From contig CBDDKB010000002.1 in assembly GCA_965229935.1 (NCBI GenBank), positions 1,612,001-1,676,000 on the forward strand: a DNA stretch of 64,000 nt, written 5' to 3'. The DNA comes from SPJN01 sp965229935. Its GTDB lineage: Bacteria; Pseudomonadota; Alphaproteobacteria; SPJN01. Positions 34,652-42,868 of the stretch are shown here, piece after piece. Each line of letters starts with the position of its first letter. Position 1 is the stretch's first letter. The position numbers and the translations under genes were made by a program. The notes beneath the pieces are model-generated. The model was given only the letters and a program-made list of their open reading frames with translations, did not search any database and was not told the DNA's origin.

Positions 34652-35449
34652 CTAGAAAATTGATGCGTGCTGCCCGCCATCAATCACAATGTTTTGCCCA
34701 ACAATAAAGCGGGCCAGCGGACTGCACAGTAGCGCCGCCATGGGGGCCATGTCGTCAGCTTCCCCCACAAAACCTGTGGGGATACGATTATTCTCAAGGA
34801 AATGTTTCAAGACGACTTCCGGGTCATTTTCCAATCCAAAGGCAGGCGCATATTCATTCTGAATCAGGTTTTGCGCCCCTTCGGTGCGGAACATGCCGGG
34901 TAGAATATTGTTGATAATCACCCCATCCTTTGCGATCTCACGCGAAACACTTGCCGTGTAGTTGATCAGCGCTGAGCGTGCCGGACCAGACATAAGCCGC
35001 CACAACATCGGGTTTTTGGCCGCAAAGGTCGCGATATTGACAATGCGTCCCCACCCTTTTTCCTGCATGATCGGAATATAGTGGCGCATCAGCTCAATCG
35101 GGCCAATCAGTGCTGTATCGATAGACGCACGCCAATCATCAGGTGTCAAATCTAGATAATTGCCATTCGGGGTCGGTGGCTTGATCGTGATCGTCATAAT
35201 GTCAGGCGACGGGCACGCTTCAAACACGGCATTGCGCCCTTCTTCTGTGGAGGAGTCGGCCACGATAGGCGTCGCATCCACCCCATATTTTTCTGAAATC
35301 TCAGCGGCTGCCGTTTCCAGACGCCCCTTACCGCGCGCACTTAAAAACAGATTCGCGCCAGCCTCTGCCAATCGTTCCGCAGTGGCGCGCCCCATACCGG
35401 CACTACCACCTGCAACAAGGGCCGTTTTACCTTTGATTTGAAGGTCCAT
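34652..35449 (-). CDS. SDR-family protein with altered catalytic motif
   Basis: 265 residues. Normal cofactor motif AGGSAGMGRATAERLAEAG. Where YxxxK is expected the sequence reads SGPAR in RLMSGPARSALINY, that is Ser for Tyr and Arg for Lys, as in the known Tyr-less SDR subgroup. C-terminal FIVGQNIVIDGG is typical of FabG-like SDRs. GGAGAAGA precedes the ATG. Last of an operon DUF1330-like, DsbA/HCCA-like, SDR (11-bp gap before it). Confidence 0.82.
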   Translation of the reverse strand: MDLQIKGKTALVAGGSAGMGRATAERLAEAGANLFLSARGKGRLETAAAEISEKYGVDATPIVADSSTEEGRNAVFEACPSPDIMTITIKPPTPNGNYLDLTPDDWRASIDTALIGPIELMRHYIPIMQEKGWGRIVNIATFAAKNPMLWRLMSGPARSALINYTASVSREIAKDGVIINNILPGMFRTEGAQNLIQNEYAPAFGLENDPEVVLKHFLENNRIPTGFVGEADDMAPMAALLCSPLARFIVGQNIVIDGGQHASIF

Positions 35450-35459
35450 ATTCTTCTCC

Positions 35460-36101
35460 CTATTTCTTCAAGCCAGCCTGATCAAGCCGCCAGCGCAACG
35501 TATCAATCCGGTCCTGACCAAAGAACGGCTCTCCATTAAAGACCATGGTCGGCACACCCCAATGGCCTGCATCATCAAGGGCCCGCTGGTTGGCTTCAAT
35601 TTCGGCCATTGCCTTATCCATGTCGATGGCCGCCTCAACCTCATCCAAATCAAGTCCAGCCTTAGCAACGGCGTTCTTCAGATGATCACCTTCATGCCAA
35701 TTTTCTGTACCGCCCCAAATCATGGCTGCAACATGATAGATAAGCTCCAGCCCCTTTCCGCGCTTCGCCGCTTCAACGCCCAGCGCAGTCAAGCGATAGA
35801 CATAGGGCTGTTCGTCAGCAACTTGAAAGGTTGCAAAATCCTGCACAACAGGGTCAGGGCGCGGCCACGCAATCGGCAAGCCCAAATATTGGGCGCGGCG
35901 CATGGAATCCATGACAATATATTGCGGGGCCTTGCGATTATCAGCATTAAACAATAGCGCGTCATCACGCACCGCAATGGGAAGCACCGGTCGCAACACC
36001 ACATCCACATTGTAGTCGTCACGCAATTTCAGCAAATCCGGTGTAACCAGATAGGAATAGGGACTGCGGAATGACCAGTAAACTTCGACTGACTTTTGCA
36101 T
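35460..36101 (-). CDS. 2-hydroxychromene-2-carboxylate isomerase / DsbA-family protein
   Basis: About 213 residues from ATG 36101, chosen because GGAG stands 7 bp upstream. Thioredoxin-like GST-kappa fold: VEVYWSFRSPYSYLVTP at the start with the SPYSYL that gives the catalytic Ser in HCCA isomerases (no CxxC), and GVPTMVFNGEPFFGQDRID at the end. Known members isomerise 2-hydroxychromene-2-carboxylate in naphthalene breakdown using glutathione. It adds a further glutathione enzyme to the island, perhaps a cis-trans isomerase step. Confidence 0.82.
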   Translation of the reverse strand: MQKSVEVYWSFRSPYSYLVTPDLLKLRDDYNVDVVLRPVLPIAVRDDALLFNADNRKAPQYIVMDSMRRAQYLGLPIAWPRPDPVVQDFATFQVADEQPYVYRLTALGVEAAKRGKGLELIYHVAAMIWGGTENWHEGDHLKNAVAKAGLDLDEVEAAIDMDKAMAEIEANQRALDDAGHWGVPTMVFNGEPFFGQDRIDTLRWRLDQAGLKK

Positions 36102-36150
36102 AACTGTCTCCATGCATATGTTAAAATACGTAAATTTTTGAATGATACCG

Positions 36151-36588
36151 CTAGAGCAGAGGCTTCGTCACCAGCACGATTGTTTCAACAAGACCAGCGT
36201 CCCGATGCACCGTCGCAGCTACAAAATCGGGATCGGCTGCCATATCAAGGAAGGCGGCAACGTCAGGATATTCCATCGTCGCAACCTGATCCCACTGCCC
36301 CCCATCACCAATGATGCAAGCCTCAACATCCGCCAAAACCGTCAGTTTGCCGCCTCGCTTGGTCACATGCTCAAACGCCTTGGGGCCATAATAGCCATTA
36401 TAAGCTTCCTTGCCTGTCAGGCCTTTGTCTGCAAACTCATGGCCTTCGGGATAAATTGCATGGTCGCGAAAGGCCAACAAATTCAAATAATGCAGGGGAC
36501 CGTCATAGTTTGTAGCTGCCAGCTTCTCCAGAATTTGTGCCTGTTGCTCATCAGGGTGAATCCCGCCCTGTCCTGATATTACCGCCAT
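36151..36588 (-). CDS. DUF1330-like small protein
   Basis: 145 residues with a ferredoxin-like/dimeric alpha-beta-barrel pattern: LHYLNLLAFRD, GPKAFEHVTKRGGKLTVLAD, WDQVATMEYPDVAAFLDMAADPDF. Typical of DUF1330/EthD-like proteins, mostly uncharacterised. GGGAG precedes the ATG. First gene of its operon; a weak ATTAAT-type site is about 68 bp upstream. A related sequence seems to form part of the protein at 39085-39726. Confidence 0.75.
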   Translation of the reverse strand: MAVISGQGGIHPDEQQAQILEKLAATNYDGPLHYLNLLAFRDHAIYPEGHEFADKGLTGKEAYNGYYGPKAFEHVTKRGGKLTVLADVEACIIGDGGQWDQVATMEYPDVAAFLDMAADPDFVAATVHRDAGLVETIVLVTKPLL

Positions 36589-36655
36589 GCTTCAACTCCC
36601 AACCTTGGTGATGCGTAATAAATTGGGGCAGGTTTTCATCCACTTACCCTACCCA

Positions 36656-36674
36656 AATAATGCCTTGCATTAAA
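36656..36674. promoter_or_regulatory. Degenerate ATTAAT-N7-ATTAAT operator candidate 6
   Basis: AATAAT (36656-36661), spacer GCCTTGC, ATTAAA (36669-36674), one mismatch per half site but with the G and C inner flanks of the better sites. Located between the divergent DUF1330-like operon (-) and the membrane/MBL operon (+). Confidence 0.4.
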
Positions 36675-36742
36675 TTCCTAGACTTTATGGCATAGTCCAT
36701 GCCAGAATGAAAGTCGAAACGCGGAAAAATAGGGGAAGTATC

Positions 36743-37138
36743 ATGAGAATTAGCCTGCCTTGGTGGTTGATAGTTATCATTGTTCTTGAAACTGCGCCGA
36801 TGTTTTTCGGCCCCTACATGGTGCTGAACAATCCCCCATTCTTGGGCGGACCTGACGCTGAAGCAGTTAATCAGGCAGCCTATATCTATTCGGCACGTAA
36901 TATTGCGGTTGGGATTGCGCTGATCTTGGCGACCTACCTGCGCAACGCCCACATGCTGTTCATTTTGATTCTGATCAGGCTTATTACCGACTTGGGTGAC
37001 CTGCCGACCATCATACATTTTGATCTTGTGTCTAGCCCTACACGCGCAGTAGCGATCTTTACATTCCTTTATTACATCCCCGGGATCGTTGCATTGCGCT
37101 ATCTGTGGAAACGGATCAAACCGAATGCAGCCGGTTAA
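36743..37138 (+). CDS. Small membrane protein, unknown function
   Basis: About 131 residues from ATG 36743 (GGGGAAG upstream); an earlier start at 36707 is possible. Three to four membrane helices, with a conserved-looking SARNIAVGIALILATYLRN. No family name I can support. First gene of a plus-strand operon running through the MBL hydrolase, nitroreductase, DUF1330-like and CPBP genes. Confidence 0.7.
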   Translation: MRISLPWWLIVIIVLETAPMFFGPYMVLNNPPFLGGPDAEAVNQAAYIYSARNIAVGIALILATYLRNAHMLFILILIRLITDLGDLPTIIHFDLVSSPTRAVAIFTFLYYIPGIVALRYLWKRIKPNAAG

Positions 37139-37212
37139 GCTAACGCGTGACATCAAGTTTAAAGACAATCAGGAAGTTTGGACCTGATTCTTACTCAAAG
37201 GAGTAATCCCAA

Positions 37213-38277
37213 ATGAAGAAAACTTTGATCGGCCTTGTTGGTCTTGTCATCATACTTGGCGGCAGTTTCGCCTTATTCGGCGGCGCAATTGTAGAACGCG
37301 TTATGCCGCGCGTCATGGAACAGCGCATGCTGGCTGACCGGGTTGCGGACCTACCTGATGGATTGCATGTCTTTGTATGTGGCGCAGGCTCCCCCATGCC
37401 GAACCCAAATGCTGGCGGGCCTTGCCTGACCGTCATTGCAGGCGAAAATGTATACGTGGTTGACGCAGGTTCAGGTGGTGTGCGCACCATGGCGCTTAAC
37501 GGCATCAACCCTGGCTCAATTAATGCGGTGCTGTTGACCCATTTTCATTCTGATCACATTGACGGGCTGGGTGAAATGCAATTATTGCGCTGGGCACAAG
37601 GTGGATGGGACACCCGCCTGCCTATTCACGGCCCTAAGGGCGTCGAGCTGATTGCCAGGGGCCTTAACATCAGTTACGCGCAGGACTTCAGTTACCGTGT
37701 TGCGCATCATGGCAAGGATGTTATGCCGCCGTCTGGCGCCGGTGTTGTTGCCAAGCCCTTTACCGTTCCCCAAAATGGCGAAGCGGTTTCCGTGCTTGAA
37801 GACGGTGATTTAAAGGTGATTGCTTTCAGCGTCCTTCATGCCCCGGTGGAACCTGCCGTAGGCTATCTGTTTACCTATAAGGATCGGTCCGTATTAATCA
37901 GCGGCGACACATCAAAGTCTGATAATCTGGAACTGTTTGCCAAAGACGTTGATCTTATGATGCATGAGGGTCTGGCCCCCAATCTTGTGAATGTTATGAA
38001 ACAAGCTGCGGCAAATGCCGGTCAACCGCGCGCTGCAAAAATCTTCCATGATATTCTTGATTATCACGCCAGCCCCAAAGAAGCAGCAGAGTCCGCAGCC
38101 GCGGCCGGCGCAGATATGTTAGGCTTTTATCACATTGTTCCGCCCCTTTTGCTCGGCCCGATGGAAGACCTTTTCCTTGAAGGTGTTGCAGACGCATATG
38201 ACGGCCCGGTCATCATTTCAGAAGATGGCATGTTTTATCACCTGCCCGCTGGGTCAGATGAAATTACTGTGGAATAA
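37213..38277 (+). CDS. Membrane-anchored metallo-beta-lactamase-fold hydrolase
   Basis: 354 residues with an N-terminal signal/anchor helix (3-25). The MBL zinc motif is THFHSDHIDGLGE (H110, H112, D114, H115), with ISGDTSKSDN supplying the bridging Asp and a late His in GFYHIVPP. It is in the RNase Z/arylsulfatase-like branch; the marine arylsulfatase of the MBL fold and similar phosphodiesterases fall near here, so a third sulfatase type is possible but not shown. AAGGAG stands 9 bp before the ATG. Confidence 0.85.
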   Translation: MKKTLIGLVGLVIILGGSFALFGGAIVERVMPRVMEQRMLADRVADLPDGLHVFVCGAGSPMPNPNAGGPCLTVIAGENVYVVDAGSGGVRTMALNGINPGSINAVLLTHFHSDHIDGLGEMQLLRWAQGGWDTRLPIHGPKGVELIARGLNISYAQDFSYRVAHHGKDVMPPSGAGVVAKPFTVPQNGEAVSVLEDGDLKVIAFSVLHAPVEPAVGYLFTYKDRSVLISGDTSKSDNLELFAKDVDLMMHEGLAPNLVNVMKQAAANAGQPRAAKIFHDILDYHASPKEAAESAAAAGADMLGFYHIVPPLLLGPMEDLFLEGVADAYDGPVIISEDGMFYHLPAGSDEITVE

Positions 38278-38314
38278 TCCCCCCACAATTCCGCAGTCGC
38301 ACAATTTTGCAGTC

Positions 38315-38346
38315 GCGCAAGAAGGGCGATCCCTCCCTTCTTGCGC
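38315..38346. other. Strong intergenic hairpin
   Basis: Perfect 12-bp stem GCGCAAGAAGGG / CCCTTCTTGCGC with an 8-nt loop between the MBL and nitroreductase genes. Without a T-run it is more likely an mRNA stabiliser or partial terminator inside the operon. Confidence 0.6.
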
Positions 38347-38382
38347 CTCACTAAACGTTAGAACAACCTGCCGCGCACCATA

Positions 38383-39072
38383 ATGGATATGACAATGAAG
38401 TTTGATGATGTAATAAACGAACGGCGATCTATTCGTGGCTTTCTGGATAAACCAGTCCCCCGTTCAGTGATTGAAGAAGTGTTGCAGCTCGCCATGCGCG
38501 CGCCCACCTCTTACAATACACAGCCTTGGCATTTTCATGTTATCAGCGGCGCACCACTTGATGCCATTCGTAAGGGAAATACCGAACGCATACTATCCGG
38601 CGCACCTGATGGCCGGGAATTTCGCACCGGCGCAGCTTCCACAGGCGTGCATCGTGACAGACAAGTCGGCGTCGCAAAACAGCTTTTTGCGGCAATGAAT
38701 ATCACCCGCGATGACAAAGAAGCCCGAAATGATTGGGTGTTGCGCGGGTTCCGTCAATTTGATGCACCCGTGTCGATTATCATCACATTCGATAAACAGA
38801 TCGAAGGCAGCGATATTGGCCCGTTTGATTGCGGCGGCATTACAAATTCACTGGTCAATACTGCATGGTCACGTGGCCTTGGCTGTGTCATCAATTCCCA
38901 AGGCGTAATGCAAAGTTCTGTCGTTCGGGAAATTGCAAACATTCCAGATGACGAAGTGATCATGATCGCCGTCGCAATGGGGTGGCCCGATGAAACCTTT
39001 CCCGCCAATGCCGTCATTTCAGAACGGGTTACTGTATCCGACGCGGCAACATTTGTTGGCTTCGACGATTAA
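38383..39072 (+). CDS. Nitroreductase-family FMN oxidoreductase
   Basis: 229 residues. Classical nitroreductase start INERRSIRGFLDKPVPRSVIEE with the FMN-binding RRSIR, then MRAPTSYNTQPWHF and the late GWPDETFPAN. FMN-dependent reductases of this family use NAD(P)H to reduce nitro groups, quinones, enones or to dehalogenate. No clear ribosome binding site; other ATGs lie 2 and 4 codons in. Middle of the membrane/MBL/nitroreductase operon. Confidence 0.92.
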   Translation: MDMTMKFDDVINERRSIRGFLDKPVPRSVIEEVLQLAMRAPTSYNTQPWHFHVISGAPLDAIRKGNTERILSGAPDGREFRTGAASTGVHRDRQVGVAKQLFAAMNITRDDKEARNDWVLRGFRQFDAPVSIIITFDKQIEGSDIGPFDCGGITNSLVNTAWSRGLGCVINSQGVMQSSVVREIANIPDDEVIMIAVAMGWPDETFPANAVISERVTVSDAATFVGFDD

Positions 39073-39084
39073 AGGATTGATTCA

Positions 39085-39726
39085 ATGTCGCGCACAAAAG
39101 CTTTATGGATCGCACTGGCCGCGATCTACGCATTGTTCTTCAGCTGGTACACGTCCTTTGGCGGCCCATTAACCACCGAAGAGCAAGCGCGATATATGGA
39201 TTATTTCAAGAACGGTCAGTATGGCGACAATGCGGAACTTCTGGCACGGATGGAAAAATTTATGGCTGACGATACGGGCGATGATTTCGTCATGATCAAT
39301 GTCATCGATTTATATGACACCCCGTTGCAGGTTGACGGTGTTGAGCCCGGGGAAACAAGCGCGGATGTGTTGGAAAAATATATGGCCTTTATGACGCCCG
39401 AATTGTTGGCCCGTGCCAGCCACCCTGTGCTGTATGGTCAAGCAGCGTCCAATGCGATGGACCTGATGAATGCTGATGGCATGGAACAGTGGACAACAGG
39501 CGCGGGCATGCGTTATCGCAGCCGTCGCGACATGTTGGAAATTTCAACCAATCCAGACTTTGGCGGTGCCCATATCTACAAGATTGCGGCAATGGAAAAA
39601 ACCATCGCCTTCCCTATCGATCCGTGGTTTCACATGGGTGACCCGCGTCTTTTGTTGGCGTTATTTTTGTCATTAATCGGCAGCCTTCTCAGCTGGCGCT
39701 GGGCAAGCAAAACCACCGCCCAATAA
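39085..39726 (+). CDS. Membrane-tethered DUF1330-like protein
   Basis: 213 residues with an N-terminal helix (5-22) and a C-terminal helix (about 184-203), enclosing a soluble domain with DDFVMINVIDLYDTPL and RYRSRRDMLEISTNPDF. This resembles a single DUF1330/EthD-like domain held in the membrane by both ends, reminiscent of the soluble DUF1330-like protein at 36151-36588. Function unknown. 12 bp after the nitroreductase and 16 bp before the CPBP gene, hence one operon. Confidence 0.6.
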   Translation: MSRTKALWIALAAIYALFFSWYTSFGGPLTTEEQARYMDYFKNGQYGDNAELLARMEKFMADDTGDDFVMINVIDLYDTPLQVDGVEPGETSADVLEKYMAFMTPELLARASHPVLYGQAASNAMDLMNADGMEQWTTGAGMRYRSRRDMLEISTNPDFGGAHIYKIAAMEKTIAFPIDPWFHMGDPRLLLALFLSLIGSLLSWRWASKTTAQ

Positions 39727-39742
39727 AGGTGGATCAATTTGC

Positions 39743-40363
39743 ATGGACGACGACAAAGGCAAAACCAAAACAAAACCTCGTCGAAGGCTGCAACGGCCAC
39801 CTGACTTTACAGGTGGTCGCCTTACAACATTTCGTGAAGTGTTTTTCAGGCATGGTCTTCCCGGCCTGGCACTCGCCTGTTGTTTTCTATTCGTTCCAGA
39901 TTTGCACAATGCGTTCACTAGCGGCTTGGAAAAAACGGTATTGTTTCCAGGACGGCACGCTGCCTTTCTGATCGGCATTTTCATCGCATTGAACATCTAT
40001 GCCTGGTGGATAGACCGACAATGGTCCATGCAAAAACTGGGATGGGTCGCCTATTTGGGCGCATTGTCATTCTGGGAAGAATGGGTGTTTCGCATCGCCA
40101 TACCGCAGACGTTGGAAGGATGGGGCTTAACAGTCTGGTTCGCCGCCACTTTTAGCGCTGTGCTATTCGGAGGCGCGCACTATTTTACGCTACGGTGGAA
40201 GTGGCAATGGTGTTTAATCGCCTGCATTGGCGGCATAGCCTTAAGCCGACAGATGGAGATGCGCGGAGATCTTTTGCTGATCACCGGGTTTCACTGGGTC
40301 GCAACATACTTAAACACACCGCGATTGCCGGGTGGCCAAAGCAACAATAGCAAATCAGACTAG
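39743..40363 (+). CDS. CPBP-type intramembrane protease homologue, copy 2
   Basis: 206 residues, paralogue of the protein at 12226-12831, sharing PDFTGGRLTTFR, HGLPGL.LACCF, the core motifs and HW.ATFLNTPR-type end. All CPBP motifs are complete here: EEWVFR, FGGAHYF, HWVATYLN. It is probably an active membrane protease; the target is unknown. Last gene of its operon; its stop overlaps by 4 bp the stop of the convergent TonB receptor gene. The two copies bracket the island in the same orientation. Confidence 0.75.
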   Translation: MDDDKGKTKTKPRRRLQRPPDFTGGRLTTFREVFFRHGLPGLALACCFLFVPDLHNAFTSGLEKTVLFPGRHAAFLIGIFIALNIYAWWIDRQWSMQKLGWVAYLGALSFWEEWVFRIAIPQTLEGWGLTVWFAATFSAVLFGGAHYFTLRWKWQWCLIACIGGIALSRQMEMRGDLLLITGFHWVATYLNTPRLPGGQSNNSKSD

Positions 40364-42771
40364 AATGACGCGCGCAATTCCGCTGTGATGCGCCGCGGCT
40401 GCTGCAGCAGCGCCATTCGACTATCTGTCAGCGGGCCCGGAACAAACACACCTGTACGTACCGTTTCATCGGTCAAGTTTTTGCCTTGAACAACAAGCTG
40501 CCAAGTCCGATCCCTTTTCGATAGCCCAATGGCACCTCCATAGAGCAGGCTTGAAGGTTCTGCGCACAATGCATCCAGATCAGGACACAGATTCTGTTCG
40601 CTTTCATAGGTCACACTTGCATTAACGAACAGACCGAATGGCAAGTTACCGAGAGGCAGTAGCTGGCTTATGACAACACCGCCAGAGAATTTGGGGGAAC
40701 GCGCCGTTGTACGCCCGGTGAAGTCACATGAATCTTCTGCGCCCAGCAACAATTCCTCCGCTAGCAGTGGTGATTCCTGCGGCGGGCAGTTAGCGTTCGG
40801 GAAATCTGCAAAGTATGAATCAAGATATCCGCCCGATATATTTAGACGCCCACCGGGCCAAGCCCGCAATTGCACATCCCATTCCACGCCACGCGCAACC
40901 GCTTCACCGCCATTGGTAATAACGGACCCGTCCCCCGAAGCAAATTGCGACTGCTGCAAGTCAGTAAAGTCTGTCCAGAACAGGCCAATATCAATGCGTA
41001 AGGCACCATCCCAAAAGGCCGACTTGATCCCACCTTCATAGGAAATTGAATTTTCCGGATCAAACTGGACAGTCGATTCATCCTGCCCAGCAGAATTAAA
41101 GCCGCCTGCCTTAAACCCGGTTGCAACGGTAAGATAGGTGGTGATGTCTTCAGTTATATCGTAAGTCGCTGACACTTTCGGGTTAAATGAGAAATCCTCT
41201 CGTGATCCGCTAAACGTAAACTCATCTGCCTGCGACCGCAGAATGATAGCCGTTTCATTATGATCCTGAATGCGCGTGCCTTCCTTTTTTGTCAGGCCAA
41301 CACGACCACCAACAGTCAGCGTCAACCGTTCTGTTGCATCCCAATCAAGCAAACCAAACAAGGCGTATGAATCTTGATCTTGCAGGAAGAAATTATCGAG
41401 CTTCTCTTCCCCTGCGGCCAACAGATCCGCCGCAAGAAATCCTGTTCCGGCGACAAGGCCTTCAAGGGCAGCAGCGCCCATATTGTTATATTCAATCGTA
41501 ATCTTTGATTGCGTGTTCAAATAGGACGTGTCCGCAAACAACCCCACCATCAGGTTCCAGTCACCCTTCAACCATAACAAGTCTTCAAACTTTGTATTCA
41601 TCCGCAGTTCATGCCCGTAGGCATAAAAATGTTCCGGAAATTCGATGACGTTGAATGGCGCGGGGCCGCCGTCACCATCCAAAATGGAATGCGTATCGAT
41701 CTTTGAGTATGAGAATAGATAGGTGAAATCCATATTCCCCAATGTGTAATCAGCCTTCAGGTTCGCTGAATAACCGATGGAATGCACCCGTTCAGTATGG
41801 TTTGGCTGGGTTTTCCTATCGGTAATATCATCTTCCACACCGCCAAACGGCGTTTGAATGGCCTGCGCCCTCACACCAATTTCAGAATATTGGGAGCCGA
41901 ACCCTTCGATCAGGTAGTCGTAATGGCTAACCTTACCAACCAACTTCAATCCAAAATCAAATTCGTAAAAGGCTTTGCCCTGCAGCGCGAGCGTCGTGCG
42001 CCCCTCATCGCGTTCACCGGTTATGGAGTTTACGAAATAGCCTTCGCCGCGATCACTTTGGGCCACAAGGCGCAAAGCAGCCTGATCAGTAATGGGTGCA
42101 TTCAATATGCCGCGAAGCCTTAGCTGATCAAAATCACCTGCTAGCACATCAACATTTGCCTCCCACTCTTCCGGGTTCGGGTCGTATGATGTAATGGAAA
42201 TAGCCCCCGCGATTGTGTTCTTCCCGAAAACAGATCCTTGCGGGCCTCGCAACACTTCGACCTGTCGGACATCGACAAAGGCAAGGTCATATTGAATGGC
42301 ACGCGGTAGGTGTGCCCCGTCCACAAACAGGCCGACCGATTGATCAAAGCCTGCATTGCCTGTTGTGCCAAACCCGCGAATGCGCACCTGATTGTTGATA
42401 TTGTCATTCTCGAACTTCACATTGCCGACCATGCGCCCAATATCCGCAAGGCTTTCAACATTGGTTTCTTTCAGCATCTCAGCGCCGACAACTGATACCG
42501 ACAAGGGTACATCCTGCAGTGACTGCGCCCGTTTTTGCGCCGTCACAATGATCTCATCCAACTTCTTGTCTGCTTGTCTTTTCGCCTGCACATCGGCTTC
42601 GGCGGGGTCTTCTCCCGTGGGGGCGGTAGCCGCCTCTGCTTCACTACTGATTGCAGTATCATCCTGTGATGGTGCAACTTCCTGCGCGTAAGACAGGCCA
42701 TGTCCCAGTGACAGGACCACAACAGGAACGGACGATGCCAGAACGGCTCGCATCAAGCTACATTTCAACAC
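40360..42771 (-). CDS. TonB-dependent outer-membrane receptor
   Basis: 803 residues. The GTG at 42771 has GGGGGGA at good distance; ATG 42753 is an alternative. Signal peptide to about SYAQ, acidic linker, TonB-box-like DEIIVTAQKRAQSLQDVPLS, plug with VEVLRGPQGSVFGKNTIAGAIS, long barrel ending with terminal Phe (RASF). Same broad class as the receptor at 30767-33085, but outside the duplicated-CPBP bracket and behind its own tetR gene, so probably a different cargo, perhaps a substrate of the CocE-like hydrolase. Confidence 0.93.
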   Translation of the reverse strand: MLKCSLMRAVLASSVPVVVLSLGHGLSYAQEVAPSQDDTAISSEAEAATAPTGEDPAEADVQAKRQADKKLDEIIVTAQKRAQSLQDVPLSVSVVGAEMLKETNVESLADIGRMVGNVKFENDNINNQVRIRGFGTTGNAGFDQSVGLFVDGAHLPRAIQYDLAFVDVRQVEVLRGPQGSVFGKNTIAGAISITSYDPNPEEWEANVDVLAGDFDQLRLRGILNAPITDQAALRLVAQSDRGEGYFVNSITGERDEGRTTLALQGKAFYEFDFGLKLVGKVSHYDYLIEGFGSQYSEIGVRAQAIQTPFGGVEDDITDRKTQPNHTERVHSIGYSANLKADYTLGNMDFTYLFSYSKIDTHSILDGDGGPAPFNVIEFPEHFYAYGHELRMNTKFEDLLWLKGDWNLMVGLFADTSYLNTQSKITIEYNNMGAAALEGLVAGTGFLAADLLAAGEEKLDNFFLQDQDSYALFGLLDWDATERLTLTVGGRVGLTKKEGTRIQDHNETAIILRSQADEFTFSGSREDFSFNPKVSATYDITEDITTYLTVATGFKAGGFNSAGQDESTVQFDPENSISYEGGIKSAFWDGALRIDIGLFWTDFTDLQQSQFASGDGSVITNGGEAVARGVEWDVQLRAWPGGRLNISGGYLDSYFADFPNANCPPQESPLLAEELLLGAEDSCDFTGRTTARSPKFSGGVVISQLLPLGNLPFGLFVNASVTYESEQNLCPDLDALCAEPSSLLYGGAIGLSKRDRTWQLVVQGKNLTDETVRTGVFVPGPLTDSRMALLQQPRRITAELRASF

Positions 42772-42790
42772 AGAAAATCCCCCCAGATTT

Positions 42791-42868
42791 TTCTATTCGC
42801 CTTGCTTGGCGGTAATTTCTATTCGCCTTGCTTGGCGGTAATTTTTATTCGCCTTGCTTGGCGGTGAT
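42791..42868. repeat. 26-bp tandem repeat, three copies
   Basis: The unit containing ATTCGCCTTGCTTGGCGGTA starts at 42795, 42821 and 42847 with period 26. The copy nearest the gene encodes the last residues ITAKQGE and stop of the tetR gene at 42845-43537; the other two repeat that coding end, stop included, in the gap before the TonB receptor. Confidence 0.9.

Noticed and set aside
13990..40363. Integrative element or prophage
   Set aside because: No integrase, transposase, phage gene or att-like direct repeat was seen at the island edges; only duplicated CPBP genes bracket it.
42791..42868. CRISPR or iteron-type origin
   Set aside because: Only three contiguous 26-bp copies derived from the end of a coding gene; no initiator gene nearby.
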